The notes: generated by a model not told the origin, from the letters alone. A stretch of DNA of 64,000 bases from Rhodospirillales bacterium (GCA_020638295.1 JACKIU010000001.1:900471-964470); one strand, 5' to 3'. Shown: positions 1 through 9,169, counted from the stretch's first letter. Numbers and translations: made by a program.

Positions 1-267
1 CGGGATAAAACGCCGGAAGATGTTGAGGCTGCTTTAATTTGTAATAAACCTGAAACCGTTTTGTTTGAGAATGAAAAATACAGAATTGGCATGCCACGCT
101 TACGCAAAGACGAACATGGAAAGGCGTTGCCGTTTCTGCCTTATGTGGTTTTGGAGGAGGATGCGCGTGCCGTGACATGGTTGCCAATTACCGCAATATT
201 GTCTGAGGCGCAGGTTGCTCCGCTTGCCGATTTAACGGATCGTTTTGAGCCGCAAAGCGCTGCTTAA
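1..267 (+). CDS. C-terminal part of an unrecognised protein (starts before the window)
   Basis: An open frame runs from base 1 to a TAA at 265-267 and gives about 88 residues. There is no start at the window edge, so the gene begins upstream. The visible part is soluble, with no membrane segment or motif I recognise. It ends in FEPQSAA. Its stop overlaps the stop of hslU on the other strand (both use the TTAA at 264-267), so the genes are convergent with no spacer. Function unknown. Confidence 0.6.
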   Translation, partial: RDKTPEDVEAALICNKPETVLFENEKYRIGMPRLRKDEHGKALPFLPYVVLEEDARAVTWLPITAILSEAQVAPLADLTDRFEPQSAA

Positions 268-1601
268 AGAATAAATTTGCTTAAGTCTGCGCTTTTGACC
301 AGTTCCTCAACATTTTTGCGGACGTAATCGGCGGTGATGGTGACGGTTTCGCCGCCGCGGTCGGAGGCGGTGAAGCTGATCTCCTCGAGCAGTTTTTCCA
401 TGACCGTATGCAGGCGGCGGGCGCCGATATTTTCGACGTTTTCATTGACTTCAAACGACAGGCGCGAGATTTCATCAATGGCGTCGTCTTCGAATTCCAG
501 CGTGACTTTTTCTGTGCCGATCAGGGCGACATATTGAGTGATCAGGCTGGCCTCGGTGTCTTTGAGGATGCGTTTGAAATCGTCCTGGGTCAGGGCACGC
601 AGCTCAACGCGGATCGGTAGACGGCCCTGGAGTTCAGCCAGCAGATCGGACGGTTTGGCATAGTGAAACGCGCCTGAGGCGATAAACAGGACATGATCGG
701 TTTTGACAGGGCCGTATTTGGTGGTGACCGTCGTACCTTCGATCAGGGGCAGCAGGTCGCGCTGGACGCCTTCGCGGGATACATCACCGCCACGCACATC
801 TTGCCGTGCGGCGATCTTATCGATTTCATCGAGGAAAACGATGCCGTTTTGTTCGGCGAGTTCGAGAGCCTGAGCGGTGATTTTGTCTTCATCGAGCAGT
901 TTATCGGATTCTTCGGCGACCAGAATGTCGTAGCTTTCATCGACGCGCATTTTCTTTTTCTTCGTGCGCTCGAAGGCTTTGCCGAACAGGTCATTCATAT
1001 TGATCATACCCATTGAGGCGCCGGGCATGCCGGGAATATCCATCATACCGCCCATGGGATTGCCATTGTCGATCACCTCGATTTCAATCTCGCGCTCATT
1101 GAGCTGCCCATTGCGGAGTTTATCGCGGAAGGAATTCCGCGTGCCTTCACCGGCGGTCTGGCCGACAAGGGCGTCGAGCACACGCTCCTCGGCATAAACT
1201 TCCGCTTGGGCTTGAACCGTTTTGCGTAAAGAGTCGCGAGTCATGTGGATGGCGTTTTCAACCAGATCGCGGATGATCGATTCAACGTCTTTGCCGACAT
1301 AGCCGACTTCGGTGAATTTGGTGGCTTCGACCTTGACGAACGGAGCCTGGGCAAGCTTCGCCAGCCTGCGGGCGATTTCGGTTTTCCCGACGCCGGTCGG
1401 GCCGATCATCAGGATGTTTTTCGGGTAAATTTCTTCCTGCAAATCGGGGTCAAGTTGCTGTCTGCGCCAGCGGTTGCGCAGGGCAATGGCGACGGCCTTT
1501 TTGGCATCGGACTGGCCGATGATGAAGCGGTCAAGCTCGGAGACGATTTCGCGCGGGGAGAAGGACGGGATGGATATGTTTTCGTTTTTCATGATCATCA
1601 T
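264..1601 (-). CDS. hslU: HslU, ATPase subunit of the HslUV protease
   Basis: AAA+ unfoldase that recognises, unfolds and threads substrates into the HslV peptidase in the cytoplasm. The 445-residue product has the family length. The N-terminus carries the typical SPREIVSELDRFIIGQ segment, Walker A GPTGVGKT lies at residues 67-74, and Walker B IVFLDEIDK follows the long I-domain, which is rich in Gly and Met (MGGMMDIPGMPGASMG). The C-terminus ends SKFIL, close to the conserved HslU tail that docks into HslV. Starts at 1601, 1598 or 1592 are all in frame and none has a clear ribosome-binding site. In related genomes hslU and hslV are near neighbours; here 3.3 kb separates them, filled by a transporter and an orphan gene. 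Confidence 0.97.
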   Translation of the reverse strand: MMIMKNENISIPSFSPREIVSELDRFIIGQSDAKKAVAIALRNRWRRQQLDPDLQEEIYPKNILMIGPTGVGKTEIARRLAKLAQAPFVKVEATKFTEVGYVGKDVESIIRDLVENAIHMTRDSLRKTVQAQAEVYAEERVLDALVGQTAGEGTRNSFRDKLRNGQLNEREIEIEVIDNGNPMGGMMDIPGMPGASMGMINMNDLFGKAFERTKKKKMRVDESYDILVAEESDKLLDEDKITAQALELAEQNGIVFLDEIDKIAARQDVRGGDVSREGVQRDLLPLIEGTTVTTKYGPVKTDHVLFIASGAFHYAKPSDLLAELQGRLPIRVELRALTQDDFKRILKDTEASLITQYVALIGTEKVTLEFEDDAIDEISRLSFEVNENVENIGARRLHTVMEKLLEEISFTASDRGGETVTITADYVRKNVEELVKSADLSKFIL

Positions 1602-1714
1602 TACATGCGATTTTAAGGCGGTAAGGTCAAGGGCGCGCGGTAATAATTTTGCTTAACTTTTTACGGCCCGAGTATTACATTTCGCACAGCCTCATATACG
1701 GAGCTTTTTGCTTT

Positions 1715-3355
1715 ATGACGAAATCCTTAAATCTTTTTTCGAATGTGCGCGGCGATGTTTTTGGCGGCATTACCGCAGCGGTTGTCGCCTTGCCGCTGGC
1801 CTTGGCGTTTGGTGTGGCCTCTGGGGCCGGGCCGATTGCGGGGCTTTATGGCGCTGTGGCGCTCGGGTTTTTTGCGGCGCTGTTTGGCGGCACGCCCGCG
1901 CAGGTTTCGGGGCCGACAGGGCCGATGACGGTGGTGATGGCCGGGATTATCCTGATGTATGCGCAGGACCCGGCGATGGCCTTTACCGTGGTGATGCTGG
2001 GCGGGGTGTTCCAGATTTTATTCGGGGTGTTCGGGCTGGGGCGGTATATCACCTATATGCCGTATCCGGTGATTTCCGGGTTTATGAGCGGGATCGGGGT
2101 GATTATTATCGCGCTCCAACTTGCGCCGTTTGCCGGGCATGAGGCTGCCGGGTCGGTTCTGGCGGCGCTGTCGCAATTGCCGCTGGTCTACAGCGCGCCG
2201 AATTTTACGGCGCTGGGTGTTGGCGCGGCGGGGCTGGCGGTGATGATATTTATGCCGCAAAAGTTGCGGCCATATCTGCCATCTCCTCTGGTTGCATTGG
2301 CTTTAGGGCTGGCATCAGGATATTTGTGGCCGGATGCTTTGCCGTTGTTAGGTGAAATTCCGCAAGGTTTTCCGATGGTGCATATACCGGTTTTTACGCT
2401 TGAGGCGATGCCGGGAATGTTATCGAACGCGATTATGCTGGCGTTGCTGGGCTCGATTGACAGTCTTTTGACCTCACTGGTCGCGGATAACTTTACCCGG
2501 ACGCAGCATCGATCAGATCGTGAACTGATCGGTCAGGGGATCGGCAATATGGTGGCCGGTCTGATTGGCGGCTTGCCGGGTGCGGGCGCGACGATGCGTA
2601 CAGTGGTGAATATCCGCGCGGGCGGGCGCGGACCTTTGTCGGGCATGGTGCATGCGGTGGTTTTGCTGGCGTGTATTTTCGGGCTGGGCAGGGTGGCCGG
2701 GCATATTCCGCATACGATTTTGGCGGCGATTTTGTTGAAGGTCGGTTGGGATATTATCGACTGGTCGTTTATCAAGCGTCTGTTGCGGGCCGGGCTCAGA
2801 GGCGCCGACCGGCAGGCGGCGTTTGTCATGCTTGCCGTATTGTTGCTGACCGTGTTTGTGGATCTGATTATGGCGGTGGCGATCGGGGTGATTATCAAGA
2901 GCCTGATTACGGCGCGGCGGCTGGCGACGCATCAGATTGAAGATGTGCAGTTTATGTCGGCTGGAGGTAAGGGCGGGCGGCGTCATGCGTTAAGTGAGCG
3001 CGAAGAGGCTTTGCTGGATGAGGCCGGGGGTGCGCTGTTGTTGCTGCGCTTTACAGGGCCTTTGAGCTTCGGGACGGCGCGGGATTTATCTTCGCGGTTG
3101 CATACGGCGTATCAGGATTACCGGGCGCTGGTGATCGATCTGAGCGATACGCGGATGATGGATGCGAGCATCATGATGACGCTGGCCGATATGATCGAGC
3201 GGGCGCGTGAGCAGGGGGTTTGCATTTATGTCGGCGGGGTGGACAACCCGGTTTACGGGATGTTGAAAAGTCACGGGGCGCTGGACGGGGTTGAGGATGC
3301 GCAGATGTTTGTCCGGCGCGAAGAGGCTTTGGCAGCGGCAGTCAGTGCGCTTTAG
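1715..3355 (+). CDS. SulP-family anion transporter with STAS domain
   Basis: Inner-membrane anion transporter or channel of the SLC26/SulP family; sulfate, bicarbonate and dicarboxylates are known substrates in the family, and none can be chosen here. The first part is a run of hydrophobic helices with the SulP signature near the N-terminus (GGITAAVVALPLALAFG) and the segment VSGPTGPMTVV. After about residue 430 a soluble STAS domain follows (LLRFTGPLSFGTA; VIDLSDTRMMDAS). I start at ATG 1715 because GGAG lies about 12 bases upstream and the longer frame to 1649 adds a poor, non-conserved extension. That gives 546 residues. It stands alone and is transcribed against both hslU and the next gene. 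Its stop overlaps what looks like a remnant hslV terminus on the other strand. Confidence 0.93.
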   Translation: MTKSLNLFSNVRGDVFGGITAAVVALPLALAFGVASGAGPIAGLYGAVALGFFAALFGGTPAQVSGPTGPMTVVMAGIILMYAQDPAMAFTVVMLGGVFQILFGVFGLGRYITYMPYPVISGFMSGIGVIIIALQLAPFAGHEAAGSVLAALSQLPLVYSAPNFTALGVGAAGLAVMIFMPQKLRPYLPSPLVALALGLASGYLWPDALPLLGEIPQGFPMVHIPVFTLEAMPGMLSNAIMLALLGSIDSLLTSLVADNFTRTQHRSDRELIGQGIGNMVAGLIGGLPGAGATMRTVVNIRAGGRGPLSGMVHAVVLLACIFGLGRVAGHIPHTILAAILLKVGWDIIDWSFIKRLLRAGLRGADRQAAFVMLAVLLLTVFVDLIMAVAIGVIIKSLITARRLATHQIEDVQFMSAGGKGGRRHALSEREEALLDEAGGALLLLRFTGPLSFGTARDLSSRLHTAYQDYRALVIDLSDTRMMDASIMMTLADMIERAREQGVCIYVGGVDNPVYGMLKSHGALDGVEDAQMFVRREEALAAAVSAL

Positions 3356-3400
3356 AGCGTTTCAACGGTGACATTTTCATTCATGCGCACAGATATAGAC
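3352..3400 (-). pseudogene. Probable remnant of a second hslV 3' end
   Basis: Read on the minus strand this piece encodes roughly SVRMNENVTVETL followed by a stop. The intact HslV at 4865 ends CVYTNENVILETL plus a stop. The first 12 bases from the stop are identical in both copies, and about 28 of 39 bases match overall by eye. The fragment overlaps the sulP stop codon and has no start. I infer a leftover of the hslV terminus, with the acidic orphan gene at 3408-4757 lying between the two copies. Chance similarity over such a short span is possible. Confidence 0.5.
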
Positions 3401-3407
3401 GAGTGGT

Positions 3408-4757
3408 TTATGAAATTGGCTCTGGCTCTGGTTCTTGCGATTGTTCGTTCGCTGCTCGCCGTTCTGCAACTTTGGCCAGATACTCATCCGCTGGAATATG
3501 TTTATCTGCGTGAAAATTGAAAGCCCGTTCGGCCAGATTTTGTTTATTGCGCCGTTCTTCCTGAGCCCAGCGTGCAGTTTTTTGTTCAAACGATCTTACA
3601 GTCAAGTTCAGTTTTTGCACGGGTTTGTTTTTGTATTCCTCTGAGTCAAGAAAGTCTGGAACAGAAGCCGGTTGTTCTGCCGGACGAGGTGTCGACGACG
3701 TTTTCGGCTGTATTACAGTAGGTAGCGGGGTGGTGGGGATATTATCATCGGCGTCGATTTCTGGGGCAGATTGAGGCGCTGCCGTTTCGATCGCTGCGGC
3801 CGTTTGTGGTTCATCCGGGTTTGGTCCGGCGCGCAAGGCGGCCATCCTCTGGCCGAGCCATGAGGTTTCTCCGGTGCGCCATCTATTAAGAAATCTATTA
3901 AACCAGCTTGGTTGCTCGGTTTGTGTTTCGGGCGCAGCGGTTTCCTGAGCGGTTTGAGCGGCGATTTCTTCGTCAAACGCGGCTTGCCATTCTTCAATCA
4001 AAATCTCTTCTGCCGATTCGCCGGTTTCGGACGCTGAAAATGGCACTATATCCGGTTCAGAATCGTCATCCGGTTCAGAATCGTCGGCGATTTCTGCTTT
4101 ATATGCGTCTAATAATTCTAGGTTTGTTTTCAACTCATCCAGAATTTCTGCGAGTGAACTAGAATTATTCAGCTCCTGATTATCTGGATCACTTGAGAGA
4201 TTCCAGTCGTCTGGTCCTGTATCTGTTTCCGGAAGGGCGTTTGTTTCCTTTTCTTCCTGTTCGTAAAGCACGCCCAGTAGATCATCGTCCAGTTCTTCTT
4301 CTGATGAAGGTAAAGCCGTGGCGGTCGGTTCAGCATCGTCGGCATTATTCCAGGTTTGTGCGTAGGTGTCCGGATTTTGTGCAAAGGCGGCTAGATCAAG
4401 TCCCTGTTCTTCAAGGTCTTGTACTCCAGAGACGATTGTTTTTGTTATTCTCTCGATACCGGCAGTATCGTTTGCTTTAACAAAGTCCTTGAACCTGTTT
4501 AGTTTTATTTTCAGCGCTGCCAAGGTGAGCTGGGTTTCCGAGGGTTGACTATTGTTCCTCAGCAACCTAAAGGGAAGATCGTTTAGGACAATGCCGTTGT
4601 ATACAATTTGGTCAGGAGGAGAATCTTCCTCCAACATGGCGGCAAACTCGTCGTCAAGGGGTGTTTCTTGAGAGCCTGGATTTTGCTCATCGTCTAATGG
4701 TGCCAGCAGTTCCTCTATTTCGTTTTGTGAAGGCAAACTATCAGGATGAATATTCAT
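3408..4757 (-). CDS. Acidic, low-complexity orphan protein (449 aa)
   Basis: I do not recognise this protein. It has no signal peptide and no membrane segment. It is strongly acidic and rich in E, D, Q, A and P, with repeated acidic patches (DDSEPDDDSEPD near residue 230) and a disordered middle. A short more basic and aromatic patch (SWFNRFLNRWRTGETSWLGQRM) sits near residue 290. The C-terminal 80 residues are helical and charged and end in EQSQEPEPEPIS. Codon use is less GC-rich than in hslU or hslV, which suggests acquired or fast-evolving DNA. It lies between hslV and a probable hslV 3' remnant. Cytoplasmic or exported through a non-Sec route; a Dot/Icm substrate is conceivable because the tail is glutamate-rich, but that is speculation. 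Confidence 0.75.
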   Translation of the reverse strand: MNIHPDSLPSQNEIEELLAPLDDEQNPGSQETPLDDEFAAMLEEDSPPDQIVYNGIVLNDLPFRLLRNNSQPSETQLTLAALKIKLNRFKDFVKANDTAGIERITKTIVSGVQDLEEQGLDLAAFAQNPDTYAQTWNNADDAEPTATALPSSEEELDDDLLGVLYEQEEKETNALPETDTGPDDWNLSSDPDNQELNNSSSLAEILDELKTNLELLDAYKAEIADDSEPDDDSEPDIVPFSASETGESAEEILIEEWQAAFDEEIAAQTAQETAAPETQTEQPSWFNRFLNRWRTGETSWLGQRMAALRAGPNPDEPQTAAAIETAAPQSAPEIDADDNIPTTPLPTVIQPKTSSTPRPAEQPASVPDFLDSEEYKNKPVQKLNLTVRSFEQKTARWAQEERRNKQNLAERAFNFHADKHIPADEYLAKVAERRAANEQSQEPEPEPIS

Positions 4758-4864
4758 TACACAACCCCCGCTTAATTCGTAAAATTTGTAAAAATCAGGC
4801 GTATCTTAACGGATTCTTAAGATTATGTCAACTTTTTGACGCTAAAGGGTTGGTGAGTGCGGGG

Positions 4865-5428
4865 TTAGAGCGTTTCGAGGATCACATTCTCGTTGGTGTA
4901 GACGCAGATTTCGGCGGCGATTTTCATCGCTTTGCGGGCGATGTCTTCGGCGCTTAAGGGCTGGTCGTACAAAGCGCGGGCGGCAGCCAGCGCGTAATTT
5001 CCGCCTGATCCGATGCCGATAATGCCGTCCTGGGGCTCAACCACATCGCCGGTGCCGGTGAGAATCAGTGAGGTTTCCGCATCGCATACGGCCATCAGGG
5101 CTTCGAGGCGGCGGAGGTATTTATCGGTGCGCCAGTCTTTGGCCAGTTCGACACAGGCGCGGGTGAGCTGGCCCGGGTGGGCTTCGAGTTTGGCCTCGAG
5201 GCGTTCGAACAGGGTAAAGGCATCGGCGGTGGCCCCAGCGAACCCAGCAATAATGGCGTCATCGCGGCCCAGCCTGCGAACCTTGCGGGCGTTGTTTTTA
5301 AGAACGGTTGCGCCCATTGAAACCTGCCCGTCGCCGGCGATCACGACCTGGCCGTCTTTACGGACCGAGAGGATGGTGGTGCCGCGCCATAAAGAGGCGT
5401 CGGCGTAGTTTTGATGTGGATCTGTCAT
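4865..5428 (-). CDS. hslV: HslV, peptidase subunit of the HslUV protease
   Basis: Threonine peptidase that forms the double hexameric core of HslUV, related to proteasome beta subunits. The 187-residue product carries a short propeptide followed by TTILSVRK; removal of the propeptide exposes the catalytic Thr (about residue 18). The conserved AGDGQVSMG, the RKVRRL segment, GFAGATADAFTLFE and IGSGGNYALAAA are all present. The C-terminus ends NENVILETL. The start ATG at 5428 gives the expected length. It reads in the same direction as hslU but is not adjacent to it. The upstream side is a long AT-rich spacer that probably holds its promoter. Confidence 0.97.
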   Translation of the reverse strand: MTDPHQNYADASLWRGTTILSVRKDGQVVIAGDGQVSMGATVLKNNARKVRRLGRDDAIIAGFAGATADAFTLFERLEAKLEAHPGQLTRACVELAKDWRTDKYLRRLEALMAVCDAETSLILTGTGDVVEPQDGIIGIGSGGNYALAAARALYDQPLSAEDIARKAMKIAAEICVYTNENVILETL

Positions 5429-5875
5429 GGATTCAAGATATGGGGAAAAGGGGCGGACAAGTCAAGGGGGCAGGTTTTTGGCATCACAGTGATGCAATAT
5501 GCGAATTTTTGCGAAAAAATGAAAAAAAATGAAAAAATTTTCTTACATCTTATGGGTGTGATGATTTTCCAAGAATAACAAAAATTCAATCGAGGACAAT
5601 TTATAGACAAAAAACGGTCCAAAAATAGATACAATTTAATTTAAATTTTATATTTTCCATAACTTTTAATTAAGGAATATACCTTAGTTTAGGGATGCGC
5701 AAGAAAAAAAGCCATAAAGGCGGTGCGCGTCAACCCTCCGATAAAACCATAAAAAACGGGGGCGGACAAACGGCAAAAAGTCCTGGGACGGACAGACCGG
5801 GTGAACCGGCGAAAGAGGGAAAAGGTCCTAGGGTGGTGAGTGTGAACAGGAACGTGTGTAACAGGGATATCGATT
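5429..5875. other. AT-rich intergenic spacer between hslV and the next gene
   Basis: Bases from about 5500 to 5690 are strongly AT-rich with runs of A and T, which suits divergent promoters for hslV and the orphan gene at 5876. A small basic frame (ATG 5695 to 5898) overlaps the next gene and has only a distant AAGGA, so I do not call it. No repeat of the palindromic family is visible here. Confidence 0.4.
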
Positions 5876-6598
5876 ATGGCCTTAGGGTCTGCATTTGATG
5901 ATAACTTAAAAGACCTTACCGGAGCGGGGGCAGAGAAAGAGGCCCGCGCTCCGTCTTTGCTGTCTGGCGCGTGGATGTCGGTGCGTGAGCGGGATAATGA
6001 CGATCTTCTCGGTTTAGACAGTAAAAACAAAGCAGGCTTACAAGAACGCGGCGCCGCGCTGGCGAAAAGCGTTGAGGATCAGAGACAACGCGAATCCGAA
6101 AAGGCGAAACGGCGCACGGATGATATCTTATTGTTGGCGTTGTTGGATCAGATTGATGCTTGGGAGCAAGATTTGAAAAGCCGCTATGGTGAGGACTATG
6201 CTCAAGGCATGCTTCAACAATTGCTGACTGATGAAGAGCGAGACGGGCTAACGTATGAGGAACAGCTGCAGGTTTTATTTGGTAAGTATCTTGATGAGAA
6301 GGGGGAACCTATTGTTGATACTCAAGAGGCCAGAGATGTCGCTAAGTTATATAAAACAATGCAGGCGAAAGAAATTGCTTTGGATATAAACAGTAATGGT
6401 TTGGATGCCAAAAACTCAAAAGCTATGCAGGATATTTTGGATAAAGGTAGTATTGATGAGGTTGTTGCTTTAGGGGAAAACGTTAATGCCAGAAACTTAA
6501 AGCAAGCTGCTAGTGATACTTTAGACAATCAAGACATTGAAGCACGGGATAACGTAGTTGCTTCAAGTTCTCTGGAGTTTGATATACCGATTATTTAG
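5876..6598 (+). CDS. Orphan soluble protein (240 aa)
   Basis: Function unknown. The product is charged and mostly helical in appearance, with no signal peptide or membrane segment. A highly charged stretch around residues 55-80 (QRQRESEKAKRRTDD) precedes LLLALLDQIDAWEQDL, which could be an amphipathic helix. The tail ends LEFDIPII. The start ATG 5876 is preceded by AGGGA about 8 bases upstream. Base composition drifts to AT-rich toward the 3' end, unlike the neighbouring housekeeping genes. Its TAG overlaps the stop of the convergent secreted-protein gene. It belongs to the set of orphan genes that separate hslV from hisB; a secreted effector is one possibility, without direct evidence. Confidence 0.7.
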   Translation: MALGSAFDDNLKDLTGAGAEKEARAPSLLSGAWMSVRERDNDDLLGLDSKNKAGLQERGAALAKSVEDQRQRESEKAKRRTDDILLLALLDQIDAWEQDLKSRYGEDYAQGMLQQLLTDEERDGLTYEEQLQVLFGKYLDEKGEPIVDTQEARDVAKLYKTMQAKEIALDINSNGLDAKNSKAMQDILDKGSIDEVVALGENVNARNLKQAASDTLDNQDIEARDNVVASSSLEFDIPII

Positions 6599-7101
6599 CC
6601 TGGATTGGGGGCTGCACTCACAAACATTTGTTTGTAGCGGCGGTATTCCTTCACAACATCACCAATGTTTTTTTGTGCTTCGGCAGGGCCCATTGGACCT
6701 TGGCTTGTATAGCCATTGGTGAAGGTCATGGCCATTTTGTTTTGTCCCATTTCAGGAATAGATATGTAGTAAGTTCGTAAGGGTATGCCTGCTTTGGATA
6801 GTGCGTGTTTTAATGCGTTAGAAAATTCTCTCGGGTCAGCAAACTCGTTGTTTGGGTCATTTGCCATTCTGCCATGTGAAATAACAAGCCCTAAGGCACC
6901 GTGTTTTCGGGCTTCGTTCTTTGCTAGAATTTTTGTGTCAAGATTTACAGTGTTATCTGCGCTTTGCTGGTAGCCGACCTTATGTAGGCCGTTATCGTTG
7001 TCTGCGGCAGCGGCGAAAGGCATAGTCGCTATCGCAGCAGCGACGCCAGCGGTTGCGGCTTTCTTGAAAACACTTTTTCCATCGAATTTGGGTAATGCCA
7101 T
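6595..7101 (-). CDS. Small secreted protein of unknown function (168 aa)
   Basis: I choose ATG at 7101 because it is preceded by a strong GGGAGG five to six bases upstream and is followed at once by a signal peptide: MALPKFDGKSVFKKA, then an alanine-rich hydrophobic core and a likely cut after FAAA. The longer frame to 7431 lacks such signals. The mature part has about 135 residues, with LGLVISHGRM and an ending FVSAAPNPG. I recognise no family. It is probably periplasmic or released. The gene is convergent with the orphan gene at 5876, and the two stop codons overlap. Confidence 0.75.
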   Translation of the reverse strand: MALPKFDGKSVFKKAATAGVAAAIATMPFAAAADNDNGLHKVGYQQSADNTVNLDTKILAKNEARKHGALGLVISHGRMANDPNNEFADPREFSNALKHALSKAGIPLRTYYISIPEMGQNKMAMTFTNGYTSQGPMGPAEAQKNIGDVVKEYRRYKQMFVSAAPNPG

Positions 7102-7543
7102 TGTGGGCCTCCCTTTTTCATCCTTGTTGGTAAATCTCATACGATACGTATCAAAAGAGGGGAGAAAAATCAAGAAAAACTGTGCTTTATTGGACATAAC
7201 TCTGAAATAAAGAGTCTTTTTTGTCCTTATCTTTGTAAGATCGTTGAATCTGGCGGCTTTCGGAGGGGTGTTTTTTACAATGTCAAGAAGTATAGCGCGA
7301 TGTATATTAAACTTGTTTTTTATGCGCGGGGCTGTTGGCGCTGTGGCGCGGTGAGTGCGAGGGCAGGCGTCTTTCGGGACGTAGCGTTTTGCGATTATAA
7401 ATACCCTGAATGCTATTAAAAATACCCGCAATGCAGAAATGAGTTTTCATAGTCAGGAAATCATTGACATATTCCTCTCGGCATATGGTTTGACTTGGGT
7501 CATATAGCACTTCTCATTGAAAAATAAGGCATATCAAACAGTG

Positions 7544-7611
7544 ATGCATCCTGATGAAAGTCAGGATCTCTGGCTTCGAGCGAAGAAGATCCCGATTGTC
7601 ATCGGGATGCA
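7544..7611. repeat. Imperfect palindrome, variant of the GTCATCCCGA family
   Basis: The left arm TGCATCCTGATGAAAGTCAG pairs loosely with the right arm that contains GATTGTCATCGGGATGCA. An inner short repeat (GGCTTCGAGCGAAG) resembles the centre of the other family members. It is a likely degraded copy of the palindromic family that recurs in this window. Confidence 0.55.
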
Positions 7612-7666
7612 GGACTGCCTCATTCTTAATGCGAATGAGTATATTTTCTCAATTGTTGAAAAGGGT

Positions 7667-7742
7667 GTCATTGCGAGCCTAAGCGAAGCAATTTATTGAA
7701 AGTTTATGGATTGCTTCACCGCCGTTGGCGGTTCGCAATGAC
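7667..7742. repeat. Palindromic repeat, GTCATTGCGAGC type
   Basis: The arms begin GTCATTGCGAGCC and end GGTTCGCAATGAC and are complementary. Inside, GCGAAGCAAT pairs with ATTGCTTC. The same outer arms occur at 40883-40960. The element lies just after the 3' end of the protease gene and could act as a terminator or RNA-level structure, but its recurrence marks it as a dispersed repeat. Confidence 0.8.
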
Positions 7743-7768
7743 GAGTACGCATGCTGCTTGGTGCCGGG

Positions 7769-9169
7769 TTATTGCCCTTCATTGTAGGCGATGCCGAGGC
7801 GGTCGAGGGCTTCACGGATTGGAATGAAGAGGTTGAGACCGATGCCGATGCGGGCGCCGTTTTCGTTGGCGAAGGGTTCGCCTTTGACGCTGAGGCCCAC
7901 GATGTTGCCGTATTCATCGAGCAGCGGGCCGCCGGAAGAGCCGGGGTGGGTTTCGATGTCGCCCTGAATGTAATTGGAGCGCGGGCCGCCGAATTTGAGG
8001 TTTCTGCGGTGGGCGGACACGATGCCTTTGCTGAGGCTGCCCTTAAAGGCTTTCCAGTCTTTGGGGCTGCCGATCGCGTAGATATCCTCGCCGACACTGG
8101 GCCAATCGAGGCGGATGGGCAGGGTGGTGATGTCCAGCCAGTCGGGAATTTCTTCGAGTTTGAGCAGCGCCACATCGCGGACGCGGTCAACGCGCAGGAC
8201 TTCGGCGGTGATACCGGTTTTCCTTGCGGCGGTGACGATGCGGGTGCGGCGGGATTCCCCGACGACGTGGGCGTTGGTCAGGATGTGGCCTTGGCGCGTG
8301 ATGAAAAAGCCGGAGCCGTGGCCGCCTTTTTCAATGAGCACGGCGACTTTGCGCCCCTGCTCGGCGGTTTTACCAAAGGGCTGGCGGGACAGAGCTTGCG
8401 AGGGCAGGGTGACCTCCTCATCTTCGTCGAACAGGCGCTCGCGGGTATCGGTTTTTTCGCCGCGCATGTCGATGCCGTCTTCGGCTTTTGGCGGGGCTTG
8501 TCCGTTGACGATGAGGGCGCGGAAGGGTTCATCGGCGGCCAGATTGTGCACCGCCATTTCAAAGGCGTCCTGGAAGAGCAGGGTGAGGCCTTCGGCGTTG
8601 GGGATTTTGCGGCTGGTATAACCTTCGGTGCGGGTTTTATAGACAACTGTTTTGTGCAAAACGTCGTAGACGCTCCAGTCGATGGCAATGTACATACGAC
8701 CGTATTCGCCGGGAACGGGGGTGGCCCAGTTGAGAGCACCTTCTTGCGAGGTGCACATATCGAGCTGGGCGTCTTTGAGCTTACCGGCTACGGAATATTC
8801 GGCGCGTTGCTCCTCGTCATCCGGGTCGAAGGCGATGTCGAGCGAGCCGACGACGTCGTAGCCGTTGGCCTCCATCGCATCATGAAAGCCCTGACGGAGG
8901 AATTTGTGATCGATTTCCTTGGCGATGACGTTGCGGTTCACCGGATAGGCCGGGGAATTGCAGAAAATGCCGTGGCGGGCCTGCCCGATATTCATGCCGG
9001 GCGGGAGGAGAAGCTCTATACCGCTATATTTGATCGGCGTGGGATGCGCGGTTTCCGGGATGTCGGGAGTGGGGGCGTAATCGACTTCCTTGACGATAGA
9101 GCCGCCGCAGCCGGTGAGGATGACGCTGGCTGTAATGGTTTGTAACAGTCTTTTGTATGGAAATTTCAT
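7769..9169 (-). CDS. Lipoprotein with C-terminal trypsin-like (DegP-type) serine protease domain
   Basis: I place the start at ATG 9169, which gives 466 residues beginning with a lipoprotein signal: MKFPYKRLLQTITASVILTG followed by Cys21 (lipobox LTGC). The longer frame to 9310 overlaps hisB and lacks this. Residues 30-225 form a domain I do not recognise, which may bind substrate or the envelope. Residues 270-460 are a chymotrypsin-fold protease with His301 (LTNAHVVG), Asp332 (RDVALLKL) and Ser412 (PGSSGGP). No PDZ domain follows. It is expected to act in the periplasm, tethered to a membrane. The gene is divergent from hisB with about 60 bases between the starts. Confidence 0.88.
   Translation of the reverse strand: MKFPYKRLLQTITASVILTGCGGSIVKEVDYAPTPDIPETAHPTPIKYSGIELLLPPGMNIGQARHGIFCNSPAYPVNRNVIAKEIDHKFLRQGFHDAMEANGYDVVGSLDIAFDPDDEEQRAEYSVAGKLKDAQLDMCTSQEGALNWATPVPGEYGRMYIAIDWSVYDVLHKTVVYKTRTEGYTSRKIPNAEGLTLLFQDAFEMAVHNLAADEPFRALIVNGQAPPKAEDGIDMRGEKTDTRERLFDEDEEVTLPSQALSRQPFGKTAEQGRKVAVLIEKGGHGSGFFITRQGHILTNAHVVGESRRTRIVTAARKTGITAEVLRVDRVRDVALLKLEEIPDWLDITTLPIRLDWPSVGEDIYAIGSPKDWKAFKGSLSKGIVSAHRRNLKFGGPRSNYIQGDIETHPGSSGGPLLDEYGNIVGLSVKGEPFANENGARIGIGLNLFIPIREALDRLGIAYNEGQ

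Larger units (their letters stand above)
7102..7768. other. 667-base gap containing two palindromic repeats
   Basis: No convincing gene. The part next to the secreted-protein start (7110-7300) is AT-rich and probably its promoter and leader. The part from 7544 to 7742 is filled by two imperfect palindromes, listed separately. Short frames across the repeats are in several phases and have no ribosome-binding sites. Confidence 0.5.

Noticed and set aside
5695..5898. Small basic frame (67 aa) before the orphan gene at 5876
   Set aside because: Its AAGGA is about 20 bases from the ATG, it overlaps the next gene, and it has no recognisable motif.
7751..9145. Long plus-strand open frame (464 aa) opposite the lipoprotein protease
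   Set aside because: It mirrors the protease gene, which has a signal peptide and a full catalytic triad. The antisense protein is Gly/Ala/Val/Asp-rich, as expected from the complement of a GC-biased gene.
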